Positions 18,401 through 29,866 of a stretch of DNA of 64,000 nucleotides are shown here, piece after piece (position 1 is the first letter of the stretch; each line of letters opens with the position of its first letter). The stretch lies in NCBI GenBank assembly GCA_030142905.1, contig JASJOG010000019.1, forward strand, positions 1,586,501 to 1,650,500, in the 5' to 3' direction. Origin of the DNA: Heliopora coerulea. Its lineage: Eukaryota > Cnidaria > Anthozoa > Scleralcyonacea > Helioporidae. The notes under the pieces are model-generated. The model saw only the letters and a list, made by a program, of their open reading frames with translations, was not told where the DNA came from and did no database searches. The translations under genes were made by a program, and so were the position numbers.

Positions 18401-21400
18401 CCTTCTGCAGAATGTGGATCCAAAGATCAGGATAAAAAGACATCAGGTTATGCGAATGGTGATGCTCATCCAAGAATAACATACAGTCACTGTTCCTTAT
18501 CTCCTGACATTGTTCGTAGTGAAGTGGAAAGTCATAGAGTGGATTTCAATTTCAAGATGAAGAGAGCATTGTTTCAGTCTTTTATATGTGCTTATTATGT
18601 TGGTTTTATTCCCATGCAATTTTCAGAGGTAAGCTGAAATAAACTGTCAAATGAACGAGCAGGTCGTAGGGGTAGGAAGCATGGGGGGCTGTGGGAAAAG
18701 TGTCCTGAATATTTTCTAGTCACTCTTTTTTATAATATAATTTTTATATTTTTATGAACTTCATATTTTTGTATCAAGCTGCTCTCACAGTGCAGGAAAT
18801 AGCATTCCAAACCTGCAGAAAATCAAAAAATTCTCGTGGGTGCATTCCCATGGACCCCCTGTAGAAGTGGGTTGTGCCCCTCATTGATTAGTTGGTTCTT
18901 ACACCTCTGCAGGTCAGCTGGCTTTTATTTTTATTTGATTAATTTTTAATTAATTAGTCAACTCATTCATCTTTTATATCTGTCATATATTGGTTATTTT
19001 TATTCTCAAGCAACGAACGACCAACTAACCCGGCAAATCAATCGTGTACAACCAGCCAGTCAATGATCAATCATCACAGTCAACCACTTTAACATAGTCA
19101 GTAAAGCCTGGTTCTCAAGTGAGCATAAGCATAAGCATAAGCATAAGGACAAAACAAAAGGCAAAACAAAGGAGTTAAGTCAAGCCTGCTATATAAGGAT
19201 CGTCATAAACATAAGGCTTGGTTCACACTAGCGACCTAAGCTTAAGGACACGATCAGTACGAAAACAAAGCATGACATATCCTCTGGGATTTACAAAGAA
19301 AAAACAAGAATTTTTCTTTGTTTTGTCTTTTGTTCGGCTCTTGGCTTATGCTTGGACTATGACCTTATTCTTACGATTACAACGATTCTTATGTCGCAGG
19401 CTGGACTTCATCCTTTTGTTTTGCCTTTTGTTTTGTCCTTATGCTTATGCTTATGTTTTAGTGTGAACCAGGCTTAAGCATAAAAATAAAAATGTAAAAA
19501 TAACTAATAAAAGACGGATTTAAAAGATAAATGGGTCAATTAATTAATTAATTAATTAATGAAAAATTAATTCTCTGAAAAATAAATTAAGTCTCTGAGG
19601 AGATGTCATGCTTTGTTTTTGTATTGATCTTGTCCTCATGCTTATGTCGCTCGTGTAAACCAGGCTTAAACCAACCTCTCAGTTTGGCCATAACCAAGTC
19701 ATTCGGCAGACAGCTATGCCCCTCGTAGTTCATATTTCTGTGATTTAATGCGCTTGTGTTTTTTCATTACAGCGTTTCTTCGTTTATTACGATCTTTGGT
19801 GGTCTTGTCAACACGTTGTTTTTGTGTGGATCAGCTCTCTTATTCTTCTCATGAAGTACCTCGCTCCGTTACCCTACTGTGATTCCCTCCATAAGTGTGC
19901 TGCCCATCTTGGAAGCTGGGAAGAATGCGACGAAGAGGACAAAATACGCGTTAGCCCCAAAGAGTATGTTTAACCATGACGGAAATAGATAGTTTTTCCT
20001 TTGCTTCAGGCTACGTTTGCCATTGACCCAATTTCTCCGAATTCGTAGACAATTCGCAGACTTTTTAATCGGATTCAAAGTAGTCGTTTACACTTTAGTA
20101 ATCCGGTACAGAAAGTCTTCGGATTGCTCACGAATCCGGATAAAAACGAATCCAGAAAACAATCTGGATACTTTGAATCCGGACAGCTAAGACTCTGGAG
20201 AAATCTTTCTCGTTTTTGTGAATGACTGCCGAAGTAGCCAGTGGTGGGACAATTTCTTATCAGAGGCTGTCATAAACAAAGAATGGAAAGAAATGTTTCG
20301 GTTCTCCGGCGTTACTTTCAATAAAATTCGTGAGGATTTATGTCCATGCTTAGACAAGAAAGCACTGTTTGCTTTAACGCGAACAATGCAATTAATCCAG
20401 ATAGTATTTCCCGTGTAAACGGTCAACGAATCCGAATACTTTTTGAATCTGAAGACTTCTGCTGTAGTGGAAACATGGCCTCCATCGAGTGATAAAAACA
20501 CGAGCGGGAGATAGGGATACGAGAAACGGAGGAGGGAACCCAACCTTAGCGGACGAGTGTTTTACCGTCTTCCAACTTCCACAAGTGTACTCGTTGCGGA
20601 CACACAAAAATATCTTCTATTTATTTCAGAATCCTCCACAGAGATACATGAACAGAAATTTTTCATAATCTGACCCTGCCGAAACAAACTGAAAAATGTT
20701 GAGTGTTGACTCGAGCGGGATTTGAATTCGCACATTCGGGGTACCGGTCCGCCGCTCTACCTGTTGAGCTATCGGGTCCACAGGGACTGGAGGCGAGTTT
20801 TCATCCAATTTAAGTGCACGAGATATTCTCGCGACAACTTAACGCTATCCATGAGGATGGATGTGCAGTGTTTCAATTGTATTTCAGAATTCATTCTCAG
20901 ATCTACATGAACAGGAAGTTTTCATGATAATCTGACACTACCCAAAACAACTGAAAGACCGGTATCCCGAAGGTGCGAGTTCAAATCCCGCTCGAGTGAA
21001 AATTTTTCAGTTGACTTCGGCAGTGTCAGATGATCGTGAAAAATTACTGTTCACAACGTAGTGTAAATAGCTGAGATAGTAAAAGCGTTCAAAGATGCCG
21101 CACTGAAAGTATGTGAGAGCAAAATTCTGACGAAAACCGTTTGAAAATGATTTCACATGGTTGGAAAAAAGAAACTAAAACGACTGGTAGTAATCTACTT
21201 GGGTTTACCTTCTGAGAACCCATGTGCCGTTATTTTTAGCTTCATTGTGGCATTCAGACTCTTGAGTGTAAGATGTTTTCACTAAAGAGATTAAACTACT
21301 AGCCATTCGAGAAGAAAGAATGTGGGAGTAATTCAGCAAAACCCGTGTCATTCAGCCCAACGTAGGAGTATCAACTAGACTGTGAAGATGAGGATGAGAT

Positions 21401-22600
21401 TAGATATTTGTCATAGATCTCACGCGTCTGTCAACTTTATAGCTCGGGATGAGGGTCTGGTCGGGATATTGGCCCGGACTACAATTTTGGTCACGTAATA
21501 ACAAAACAATTTTAAGGGATTTCTTTGTGACCTGGGGTGATATGGCGACTATGCCTTATCGGGGAGGCAGGATCTCATAGTAATTCCGCTTTATTTATTG
21601 TGTTTCTTTATTAGTTGGTCGGAGCTGAACAGTTGGCCAAAGGACGTTATAGTGAACTACAAGAATAAAGGATTATACAGGTCTGTTGGAACACAAAATG
21701 TAGCTGACCCAGGCGATTCTCATCACTGGAGATTTTATGTAAGTAAAAATTTTCTTCATCAAATATAAACTCCATTTCTTGTGGACAAGGCATTGAACTA
21801 AGAACTCGTCTAATTTCTGCTAGTACTTTTAAGCGAATACTTCTCAAAACCGTGGTTCTGTCGTCAACGCATACCAACGGTGTAAAGGAAGGAAAACACT
21901 GAATATAAAAAAAATATTTTGAAAAGGGACTCATAAACTGCTCACAATTCTGTTAAACATATATGTCAGAGTTCATTACCATAAGCCAAGGGACCCATAG
22001 ATTCCGTTGTTGACGCCATCTTTTTGGGGGCACTTGGAACTCAAACATAATAGGGCTAAGCAGTCCAGTTGAGTATAGGTCAGTGTTTTCGTTCCACCCG
22101 TGACTCATGAGCACGCAACAAAGCAGCGCTGTTACCCAGAGGAATGCCACGATAGGATGCTAATTTATGGGCTACGTCAACGGTAGACAGCTACAAAACC
22201 ATTGATAATTCCTGTCTTATTGTTATGTAACGTTTTAATGTAACCGTTTTTATGTAACGTTTTAGTGTAAACATTTGGTGTAAACTCCTTCACGGCAAAC
22301 CGCTAAAAACGTTTGGTGTTAACCTTGTTCAGATTTCCAACATGTATTTCTCGGTTTTTCACTAATCTTTACTTCTATTTATCTTGGTAGTTCGTGTTTC
22401 AATCCCCGGTACGACTCACCAACTGGCTGCTGTGTGCGTTGAGTGTGCTAATCTTCTATCAGTTGGTCTTGTTGTTCAAGCGTTCGCTGTGGCACGAAGT
22501 CGTCTCATTGTCCGTCCTCTTGCTCTTCAATTACGCCATACTGTTCAAGCTACTTCGTGATCGCTGGGTGGGAATGGCCATGGAACTAAAGCCGACATAA
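12404..22600 (+). CDS. TMEM39: transmembrane protein 39 (TMEM39A/B family)
   Basis: Exons: 12404-12486, 12852-13029, 16287-16444, 18307-18628, 19773-19963, 21615-21738, 22391-22600, all with matching phases; they total 421 residues against about 490 in vertebrates. Family landmarks in order: a short polar N-terminus 'MPSGRKVCAQKPSG'; first membrane helix ending 'ALFIQYINIYKT'; membrane segment 'FLKGLGLVSLAASFGWL'; 'HCSLSPDIVRSEVESHRVDF'; 'ICAYYVGFIPMQF'; 'YYDLWWSCQH'; 'YCDSLHKCAAHLGSW'; and the C-terminal helix pair closing with 'NYAILFKLLRDRW'. TMEM39 is an ER multi-pass protein; TMEM39A is tied to phosphoinositide traffic/autophagy control and collagen secretion. The conserved block between 'NIYKT' and the next helix (VWWYP...NFHLID in vertebrates) is not securely found. 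A weak candidate exon at 16092-16214 fits the reading frame and would bring the length to 462. The start is the only ATG joining in phase to exon 2. Confidence 0.93.
16092..16214 (+). CDS. TMEM39: candidate extra TMEM39 exon (weak)
   Basis: An acceptor (ttacttcag) precedes 41 open codons, and GTATAG follows as a possible donor. Both ends are phase 0, so the exon can be inserted between 13029 and 16287 without a frame change. 'HYMFTDFYLMSLLIF' loosely resembles the vertebrate NFHLIDFNLLMV segment expected here. It lacks the VWWYP motif, so it is at best part of the missing region. It could be chance open sequence 72 bp upstream of a real exon. Confidence 0.25.
17787..17896 (-). mobile_element. 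tRNA-derived SINE, minus copy
   Basis: The minus strand starts TGAGTCTTGGTAGCTCAATGG...GTTAGAG (A-box-like) and carries GGTTTGATCC (B-box-like), like a tRNA head, then a GAGGATAGAGCTTGAC-type tail. It sits in the fourth-exon upstream intron of TMEM39. It does not fold as an intact tRNA. Confidence 0.6.
18043..18154 (+). mobile_element. tRNA-derived SINE, plus copy
   Basis: Same element as the minus copy 150 bp upstream, in opposite direction, with GGTAGCTCAATTG...TTAGAGC (A box) and GGTAGATCCCC (degraded B box). Both copies follow the same 'TCTTGAATGATAGATGAATG' flank, so the SINE sits in a duplicated host repeat in both orientations. Confidence 0.6.
19104..19475. mobile_element. fold-back element (MITE-like) with long inverted ends
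   Basis: Starts AAGCCTGGTTCTCAAGTGAG with CATAAG repeats and AGGACAAAACAAAAGG, and ends with the inverse (TTGTTTTGTCCTTATGCTT ... GTGTGAACCAGGCTT). No coding capacity. A direct CATAAG array lies inside the left arm. Confidence 0.65.
19213..19667. mobile_element. second, overlapping fold-back element of the same family
   Basis: Left end AAGGCTTGGTTCACACTAG + CGAC; right end is its inverse (GTCGCTCGTGTAAACCAGG + CTT). It overlaps the previous element, as in an insertion of one copy into another. An (ATTA)n run lies at 19538-19560. Confidence 0.55.
20060..20480. mobile_element. possible fold-back element rich in GAATCCGG-type motifs
   Basis: 'GTTTACACTTTAGTAATCCGG' in the left part and the inverse-like 'GAATCCGAATAC...GTGTAAACGG' in the right part, with repeated AATCCGGAT motifs between. 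Ends are not exact, so the limits are approximate. Confidence 0.35.
20632..20780 (-). mobile_element. tRNA-derived SINE (second family)
   Basis: The minus strand at 20777-20711 reads GACCCGATAGCTCAACAGG + TAGAGC (A box) and later GAATTCAAATCCCGCTCGAG (B box), followed by a tail ending TGAACATGTATC-like sequence. Spacing is tRNA-like, but the flanking tail and degraded acceptor stem mark it as a SINE, not a tRNA gene. Confidence 0.6.
20890..21060. mobile_element. rearranged pieces of the same tRNA-derived SINE
   Basis: At 20905-20957 the tail lies on the minus strand; at 20958-21050 the B-box half and tail lie on the plus strand (GCGAGTTCAAATCCCGCTCG, then TTTTTCAGTTGACTTCGGC). The two tails face each other, so this is an inverted, truncated copy. 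Confidence 0.5.
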
Positions 22601-23183
22601 TGCACGTCAGCTAACCTAGACGTAGAAAATTATTTAAAATCCTTTTTTAAAGAGATAAATTAAAAGATTCGCTTCAAACACTTAATTTACTTCATACGTT
22701 AAAATTACGTTTTCAATGTTCTTCGGGGCCAGTTCTTTCCAAGAAGATGAGATTTATCATGGGCTAGTTAACATACCGTTAAATTCAAAGCACACTGCGT
22801 TAGAAATCGGTAATATCTTCCAACAGATTTTACGTTCGATTCAGGGTAATCATTTGGCGAATTGTCGTCGGACTTTCGTATTTTACTGTGCCTAGTGTTG
22901 GGGAATTTCGCTTGTCAGAGATAGACGTCTCTTCCCCAGAATGGTGACTGCCGATGAAACAAAGTGGACGCTGTCATCTTGTCCTCAAAAAGTTAATCTA
23001 ACCTCCCCAAACCTTTTAAATTTTCTCCTGAGAAAGCAAGCTGAAGACTCTTTCAGCATGACTCTTTTAAAGGCGTAGCCCTGGGGCAGGGATATTCGCT
23101 GTTGCCACCCCAATGACAGGGTTACCAACCTTGATAAGACCACGGAGGTGGTATCTCTGGTAATAAAACCGATGCAGACAGAC
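22601..23183. other. region between TMEM39 and duplication copy A
   Basis: No gene or clear element recognised. No strong AATAAA follows the TMEM39 stop; AATTAAAA at about 22658-22665 is a weak alternative. Confidence 0.4.
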
Positions 23184-26100
23184 CCATTAATCATAGACAG
23201 CATGGCTAGTAAGCGTAGATTTATGGGAGAGATCTGTAGTAAGTTGCTTTCCAATACTTAGCATTGTCGGCATCTAGGACGAACTTAACTTGCGACGCGC
23301 CCCTGCCCCGTTGCCAACTTGAATTGCTATCACCAGATTCTTTTTGCAACTCGTTTATACAAATACTTTTCTTAATGAAGTGACATTTGCTACACTGCTC
23401 GCTTAGTACGTCACTGAAAAATTGCTTTTTAGCGATGATTTTGCTGCTATCTTCCATTATCTTACTCTGACAAACGCCAGATGATTTTACTAATCAAAAG
23501 GGGACGTCTGGACGCGTAAGCGTACGGGACCGATTTCAACTGGGGGGTTGAGGCCTGTCGCCCGAAAATTTTCTGCGTCGCCCGAATTTTCAAAATGAAC
23601 CAACCACTTGGCCATACCTTCAACAAAACTGCGCTTACATATTTTACGCAATGCAAAAATGACTTCGAAATGGGTACAAACAAAACAGTACCGACTAGTT
23701 AAGTCTAAAAGCGCTGAGCTTTTCCTCACAGATCCCAGGTTAAGAAAAGAAAGATTTCTGCTCGAAAAATAGAAATGTCGCCCGAAAAAATTGACGATGT
23801 CCGAATCTTAGAGGGTCTGCAGCCCCCCCGATCGTACGGCTATGTCTGGACGGAAAGAGTTAAACAGATTTTCCCACTATTCAAACTGAATTATACTTCA
23901 GAAAGCATTTTATATGTTCCCGCGCTTATTTCCGACGAGCAGGCTGTTATTTTTCGATCTGAATTAATGCTCTTAATTCTCTTTCGCTTTAGGGTGAGAG
24001 AAGGTCACAGAGTTACTCAATATTCATTGAAAATGAAGTATCCCATACAGTGAACATTAAACAGTTAACTTGTTTTCTGCATTGAGAACAAGTAATTGTT
24101 CCATTTCGTTTTGTACGTCATATGGGTTAGAAAGCCCATAAACCCCAACTACATCTCGACCTCCAAGGTTAATAAAGAATTCGAATTCCATGCAACGCAA
24201 TAATTTATTATTTAGTTAGTCTTTTATACCGTTGAATGATAGAGGTAAACGAATAATGAAAACGGAAAGGGACAATAAATGCGATGAATTGGGTGGTGGA
24301 TAACTGTATCGGGTAGGGCATTTGCTTTTCCTTTTTCAGTACCGAAAACAATACCTGGCTTCTGTAACGGTCGACTGCAGTCTTTTTGGGAAGAAAAGTT
24401 CTACAATAACTAAGGAATAAGTCGTGTTCTTTTTGTAAATTAGTAAATTCTCGAAGGGCTAATGTAATTTTAACGGCCAAATTTTTGAGCAAGTGGTTTA
24501 TCCCGTGCAAGTCGTAAACGCGCAATGCATTGCCCAACGACTCGCGCGGAAAAAGGGGAGGGCCCAACAATGGGAAGAGCCTTTAAAAACGCCACATGAG
24601 CACGAAAATTATTTATTGCTTGCAGTTCATAAGGGCAATAGTGGAAAAGAAAAGCCCATGACAAGTCGCTTCATTCGGCCGGTAGTCTTCCTCTTTATTT
24701 AAGATTTCTCTCAATTCCAGATGAAGATTCGTCTGAAACGCTGCCGGCACCTTGAAACCTTTGCAACTGTGTATAACGAAGTTGATTATTTTCCTCGACA
24801 TCTTCGACCTCGCATCGTTGAGTACCTTTGCTGGCAATTTTTAACGAAGTTTGTGAAGTTCAGCATTTCACAAGATGGCCTGGTATGTTTAACAGTGCAT
24901 GTCTTATGAGTAAAGCTCGTTATTCATCCGTTTGGCTTTAATTTGAAATATCTGGTGCAAGGTATCTGAAGTTGCTTTCTTGTAATATCGTTGAATAAGC
25001 TTTAGTCATGCAGAACGTCACCTGTTGAGATTATTTTTAGCACGTGCATCGTGTGCAGCTGTAAAGTAATGTCGGGTGTTCGCTTTTAACTACTTGGTAC
25101 ATCAAGTTCCCGTATCATTCGACGTTTTTCATTCACCTGAAAATAATATTTTGATTTAGTTTTGGTGGAACACGAACATGCAAACTTCTGGGTACGGTCG
25201 CCACACGGCTCGGCGCTTTACATCGCGAGGTTTATGCGACAAAACAAGCTCCCGTATAAGCTGTCGAGCGTCAGTTTTGACCTGAGCGAGAACCTATTTC
25301 GGCACAAATTTCGTGCAATTTTAGTCGCAATCTTGCCTTTCAATTTTTGATTCAAATATACAGTACTTTTTCTCAGAATGATCTTCAGGGTAACTTGAAG
25401 TGAAAATTTAATGAGAAACAAGTTATGCCTGAGTTCACAGTCGGTGAATAGGAACTTATGCAGAAGATGTCTTATCAGTCAGCTTGATTTAATAAATTGC
25501 CAATAACAAGTGAAACTGAAATTAGTGTACCCAAATTTTTACAATGTCAATATTACTGATTTGTACGACTGATTCTGTAGCTCTAGCTATGCCATACCTG
25601 AGAGCAGCTGTGCCGTATTTTTTTTTAAGTGCCATCTAATTTTATGATAATAATTTTTGAAACGTAGTGGTCCTTCGTGGAATGGTTGAAAAACCTTTTG
25701 GTCTATAAAACCAGTAAATGGTAAAGTCCTGTGTTCTTGCATGATCTCAGGTGGTCCTTAATTTTCATCAACTACACCTTTTGCTGTTCATTACCAGAAA
25801 ATATACTATCATTAATGCAAAAATACATTCATTTTATTCAGTCAACATTGTATCAAAGGGCATTCCATAGTGCCAACAGACGACCATTGACACCATTCTA
25901 CTGTACATTAGGCATAATAAAATATCAATTATGCCTCACTGGGTCTCCAGACCGCAGCTGTCAATGATTGTTTCTTTTGATAAAGTGAATAACTAGTCAA
26001 ATTTAATCATGCATCCATTTATTGACTTGTCTTCATTGACCCTGGGTCACACTAGTTGAAAAGAATCGCAAAAACGGGCATTTTTCCAGTTATCGTTCAT

Positions 26101-26318
26101 CTTAATTCTTACCAAAAGTATGAACAGTTTCAGCACCGTCCTTGATGGACACCAACCTGATCGTTAAAATCGCAACGATCAGAAAGCCTAGTTTTACACA
26201 AGTCGAAAGAATCCCCGACAATTGACGACAGTTCTGTCCTCCCTTTGCCCCGTCCCTACATTAGTGTCCATCAGTTACTTCTTATGAGTAAACTCCATCT
26301 TTATTGATTTATATTCAG

Positions 26319-26526
26319 ATGATCAAACGAATGCAGTTCTGGCGAGGAGCAGCGAGGCATCATCGAAGGTGTCTTAAGAAACTTGAGACTGGGCGAACGC
26401 CCAAATGTTTAAAAATTGAGGTAACGCCAAAGGAGGCGTTACCTCAGCAATCAAAAAACAAATGGAACGATGCTATTATTACGTGTGAAAAACAATTTGT
26501 ACAAATTTTAAAAGATTTTCATAAAG
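26319..26526 (+). CDS. exon module M1 (intact), basic HH/Cys-containing domain of unknown function
   Basis: After a TTTATATTCAG acceptor, 69 codons are open and end at a good donor (CATAAAG/GTAAGT, phase 1). Key parts: 'ARHHRRCLKKLETGRTPK', 'LKIEVTPKEALPQQ', 'KNKWNDAIITCEKQFVQILK'. It looks helical, basic and possibly coiled-coil. The general pattern (HH-x2-CL, TPK-x-LKI, LP-x-Q-x3-KW-x2-A) resembles N-terminal segments I associate with some retroelement proteins, but I cannot name the family. It recurs at least fourteen times in this window on both strands. Phase 1 at its end fits the Ser/Thr exons that follow at 27747. Confidence 0.6.
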
Positions 26527-26539
26527 GTAAGTACAGTGC

Positions 26540-26756
26540 TGGAAGAAGCTGGTGACAGGGCGGACGCCGAAGTCATTAAAAATTGAGGTAACGCCAAAGG
26601 AAGCGTTACCTCAGCAATTAAAACAAATGGAAGGATACGATTATTACGTGCGAAAGACAATTTGTGGAAATCCTCAAAGATTTTCCTAAAGATAAATATA
26701 ATCAGGCAAATTTTCATATTAAAAAAAGCTCTTAAAATTAAAAAGATGGTTTTCAC
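26540..26756 (+). pseudogene. module M1b, frameshifted partial copy directly after M1
   Basis: Repeats the M1 text from the GGGCG-ACGCC part through AATTGAGGTAACGCCAAAGG and the KW/CE segment, out of frame and missing the HHRRC part. A tandem half-unit duplication that has decayed. Confidence 0.6.
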
Positions 26757-27177
26757 AAATTTATATACGGATCCAAATGAAAGACTGGTCTAGAATGCAG
26801 TTTAGTGGACTCCGACAAACTGCTGACCTTTTATGGTATTTGCCAAAATGCCATAGATTTTCAATCACCATCTAGTATTGTAGGAAACTTCATTGACCCT
26901 GGCTCATACTAGTTGTAAAGAATCACAAAAACGGGAATTTTTCCAGTTATAGTTTCTCTCAATTCTTACCGGAAGTATGATTAGTTTTAGCACCATCCTT
27001 GATGGACACCGATTTGATCGTTAAAATCGCAATGATCAGAAAAGCCTGGTTTTACACAAGTCATAAGAATCCCCGACAATTGACAACAGTTCTGTGACCC
27101 TTTGCCCTGGTCCTTACATTAATGTCCATCAGTTACTTCCTATGAGTAAACTCTATCTTTATTGGTTTGTATTCAGA

Positions 27178-27285
27178 TGACCAAAGAAATCCAGTTTTAG
27201 AAGGGAGCAGCAATATGATATGCAACTACATCATCAGCTGGTGCGTCTAGGGCACGATCAAGTGCAGCTCCAGCATTAAATGATA
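27178..27285 (+). pseudogene. module start (stop at codon 8) fused to a Ser/Thr exon
   Basis: Begins ATGACCAAAGAAATCCAG then TAG, and jumps after about 38 nt into the Ser/Thr/Ala exon (GCAACTACATCATCAGCTG...AATGATA/GTACGTG). A deletion has joined two exons and removed the intron between them. Confidence 0.6.
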
Positions 27286-27746
27286 GTACGTGAATTAAAA
27301 TACTCAACTATCTCGCGTATAACATTAATGCAGTACACTAATAAAGTCAAATTTATTTGCCTAGAACAATATATCTTAACATAAACTTATCAATAAAAAT
27401 TTGACCTTATACGTACCACCTATCAGAACATTTTACGTGCATAATAAAGTGACTTTGTGATTTTAAAACATTTATGTGAAAAATATCACATTACTTTCTT
27501 GCATAAACTTCTTAACTGTCAATTTTTGTATCCAAGCTCAATAAACCATCCATCCCGCTTATGATTTTTTTCCATTTAGTCGGAGATGATTACATTGAGA
27601 TAATCAGTTCATATGTCTAGAATAAATATTGAACGTTTCTAAACATAAATAAGAAGCTAAAACATGTATATTTACATTTCAGAAAAACCTTTGTAGCCAG
27701 TATAAATGTGTGTACCACTAACATTTATGTTACTCTGAATTTCTAG

Positions 27747-27815
27747 ATATACCAACCACATCTTCTGCTAGGGTGTCTAGGGCGAGATCAAGTACAGCTC
27801 CGACACGAAATGACA
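27747..27815 (+). CDS. 69-nt Ser/Thr/Ala/Arg-rich exon, phase 1-1
   Basis: Acceptor TTTCTAG and donor GACA/GTACGTG are both good. The 69 nt encode 'PTTSSARVSRARSSTAPTRN'. Phase 1 at both ends means it can be repeated without breaking the frame. It fits M1 (phase 1 out) upstream and the Lys/Arg exon (phase 1 in) downstream. Probably an unstructured linker. Sister copies lie at 27216 (+, fused), 27937 (+), 42479 (-) and 43011 (-). Confidence 0.6.
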
Positions 27816-27936
27816 GTACGTGAATTAAAATACTCACCTATCTCGCGTATAACATTAATGCAGTACACTAATAAAGTCAAGTTTATTTGACTAGAACAAT
27901 ATATCGTAACTTAAACATATCAATATAAATTTCTAG

Positions 27937-28005
27937 ATATGTCAACCACATCTTCTGCTGGGCCGTCAAACGTGCCATGAAGAGCAGCTCCAGCCAATAG
28001 TAATG
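27937..28005 (+). pseudogene. third Ser/Thr exon copy, with an in-frame stop
   Basis: Same length (69 nt) and borders (TCTAG; AATG/GTACAT), but the frame has TGA after 'SNVP', so it can no longer code through. Confidence 0.6.
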
Positions 28006-28507
28006 GTACATGAATTAAAATACTGCTATATTTAAAAATATCATTTAGTTGTAACGTTTTTGGTCTGTTGCTAGTTATATATCCAGTCATATAGATCAGG
28101 CACAGATAACATAGCTGAGTAAAAGCAACATGTTTTTGTCGTCTGCTTCTGTATTTTTTTTAATTGCGCATAATCATTTTTCTTAAAAATAATGGAATAT
28201 AGCTCAAACACATGTCAGTTTAAGTTGTTACATTTATTTATGAAGTAACAGAGAATTCAAAATACTGGAAATACTACTTTGGAACTGTAACATGAAAAAT
28301 ATTTCCTGTTACCATATCTTTAGAGCGTACTAATCAAAAACTAAATTTCGTGTTAAAAGCTCAATTCACGGATTTGTCCAAAACAAACAAACAAATGTAG
28401 TTGGGCTATATCCCTGTATTCTACCCACTTAGGCGAGGGCAAATAAAACCCTCGGTAGTTTTTAGTTAGAATTACTAATCAGTGTGTTTTAATAAACAAT
28501 CTTGTAG

Positions 28508-28569
28508 GCCATAAGTTGAACAAGAAAATTCGAAGAAGGAGAAGAAAATTGAGCAATATGACCTCACAG
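28508..28569 (+). CDS. Lys/Arg-rich exon (phase 1-0)
   Basis: Acceptor CTTGTAG, donor TCACAG/GTACGAG. Encodes 'HKLNKKIRRRRRKLSNMTSQ' after completing a Ser codon with the preceding Ser/Thr exon. The run of Arg resembles a nuclear-localisation or nucleic-acid-binding patch. An inverted copy lies at 41916-41974. Confidence 0.55.
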
Positions 28570-29224
28570 GTACGAGATACTATATCAAGTCAACATATTT
28601 AACTCCTTGCAAAGCAAATTTGGCTAGCTAAGAACAAACATGATAAATACTACACCTTTTGCTGTTCATTACCAGAAGATATACTATCATCAATGCATAC
28701 CTCAAAAATACATTCATTTTATTCCATCAACATTCACTAGCATAGATACACTTGTAACCATTTGCATCAAAGGTCATTCCATAGTGCCAACAGACAACCA
28801 TTGACACCATTCTACTATACATTAGGGGTAATAAAATTTCAATTATGCCTCACTGGGTCCCCAGTCTGTGGCTATCAACGATTTTTTCTTTTAATAAGAT
28901 GAATAACTAGTCAAATTTAATCATGCACCATTTATTGATTTGTCTTCATTGACCCTGGTTCACACTAGTTGAAAAGAATCGCAAAAATGGGGATTTTTCC
29001 AGTTACCGTTTATCTTAATTTTTACCAAAAGTATGAACAATTTCAGCACTGTCCTAGATGGACACCAACCTGATCATTAAAATTGCAATAATCAAAAAGC
29101 CAAGTTTTACATAAGTTGTAAGAATCCCTGACAATTGATTACAGTTCTGTCCTCTTTTTGCCCTGTCCCTACATTAATGTCCATCAGCTACTTTCTATGA
29201 GTAAACTTCTTGATTTATATTCAG

Positions 29225-29425
29225 ATGACCTAAGGAATCCAATTTTGGAAGGGAGTGGCAAGGCATTATAGACAGTGCCTCAAGAAATGTTAGACAGGGC
29301 GAATGCCAAAGTCCTTAAAAATTGACGTAATGCCAAACAAGGCATTACCTCAACAACTTAAAAATAAATGGAAGGACACAATTATCACATGCAAAGGACG
29401 ATTTTTAGAAATCTGATTTACTTCA
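29225..29425 (+). pseudogene. module M3, degenerate
   Basis: Follows the usual TATATTCAG acceptor but reads ATGACC-TAA and has further stops. The HH, TPK and KW positions are still traceable at DNA level. Confidence 0.6.
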
Positions 29426-29866
29426 AATTGATCGATATGGACTCCTGAAAAATTGATGACATAAGGTAAGCTCATCTGTATAGTATTCTCTTGTAACCAC
29501 TCACTAAACACACACCAGTGACTATGTTTATCACACTAAGAAATAAGAATACACTTCAAATCTCTGAACACATCCTGGTTCACGTGCTTAGATGCTTATT
29601 TACATCTTTTGCTTTTCTTTACCAGAAAATATACTATCATTAATGCCAACTCAAAACTTATTAGCACAAAAATACATTCATTTTATTCAATCAACATTCA
29701 CTCACATAGATATGCCCTCATTAGTACTGAAGGAAGGGCATTCCATTGTGCCAACAGATGGCCATTCACAGTATTCTACTATACATTAGGGGTGATAAAA
29801 TTTCAATTAGACAAGGTATTTCTCTTCCATAATTATGATTAACCTCCATCATTGATTTATATTCAG

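Larger units (their letters stand above)
23184..26880 (+). repeat. segmental duplication, copy A, left arm
   Basis: Matches 48527-52235 in the same direction, starting exactly at GACCCATTAATCATAGACA. It includes a copy of the dispersed TTTACTCTGGCTAACGCCAG-type repeat (23460), a GC-richer stretch (24500-24560), and two exon-like segments with splice borders, 24721-24882 (CAG/ATG...CTG/GTATGT) and about 25161-25310. The amino-acid differences between copies of the 24721 segment are nearly all replacements, so it does not look constrained. Then follow a 260-bp block ending 'CTCACTGGGTCTCCAG', a roughly 280-bp conserved intron-like block (26036-26318) and module M1. Confidence 0.8.
26889..29224 (+). 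repeat. extra array unit present only in copy A
   Basis: Holds another copy of the conserved intron-like block (26889-27177), the small Ser/Thr exons, the Lys/Arg-rich exon and a further intron-like block (28946-29224). Copy B lacks it, passing from the 51.8-52.2 kb module straight to the spacer. Confidence 0.65.

Noticed and set aside
20711..20777. Possible tRNA gene on the minus strand.
   Set aside because: A and B boxes are present, but the acceptor stem does not pair, and the SINE tail and a rearranged second copy follow.
24208..24837. Minus-strand open frames (120, 64 and 74 codons) also present in copy B.
   Set aside because: Frames differ between the copies and lack splice support; changes do not favour silent sites.
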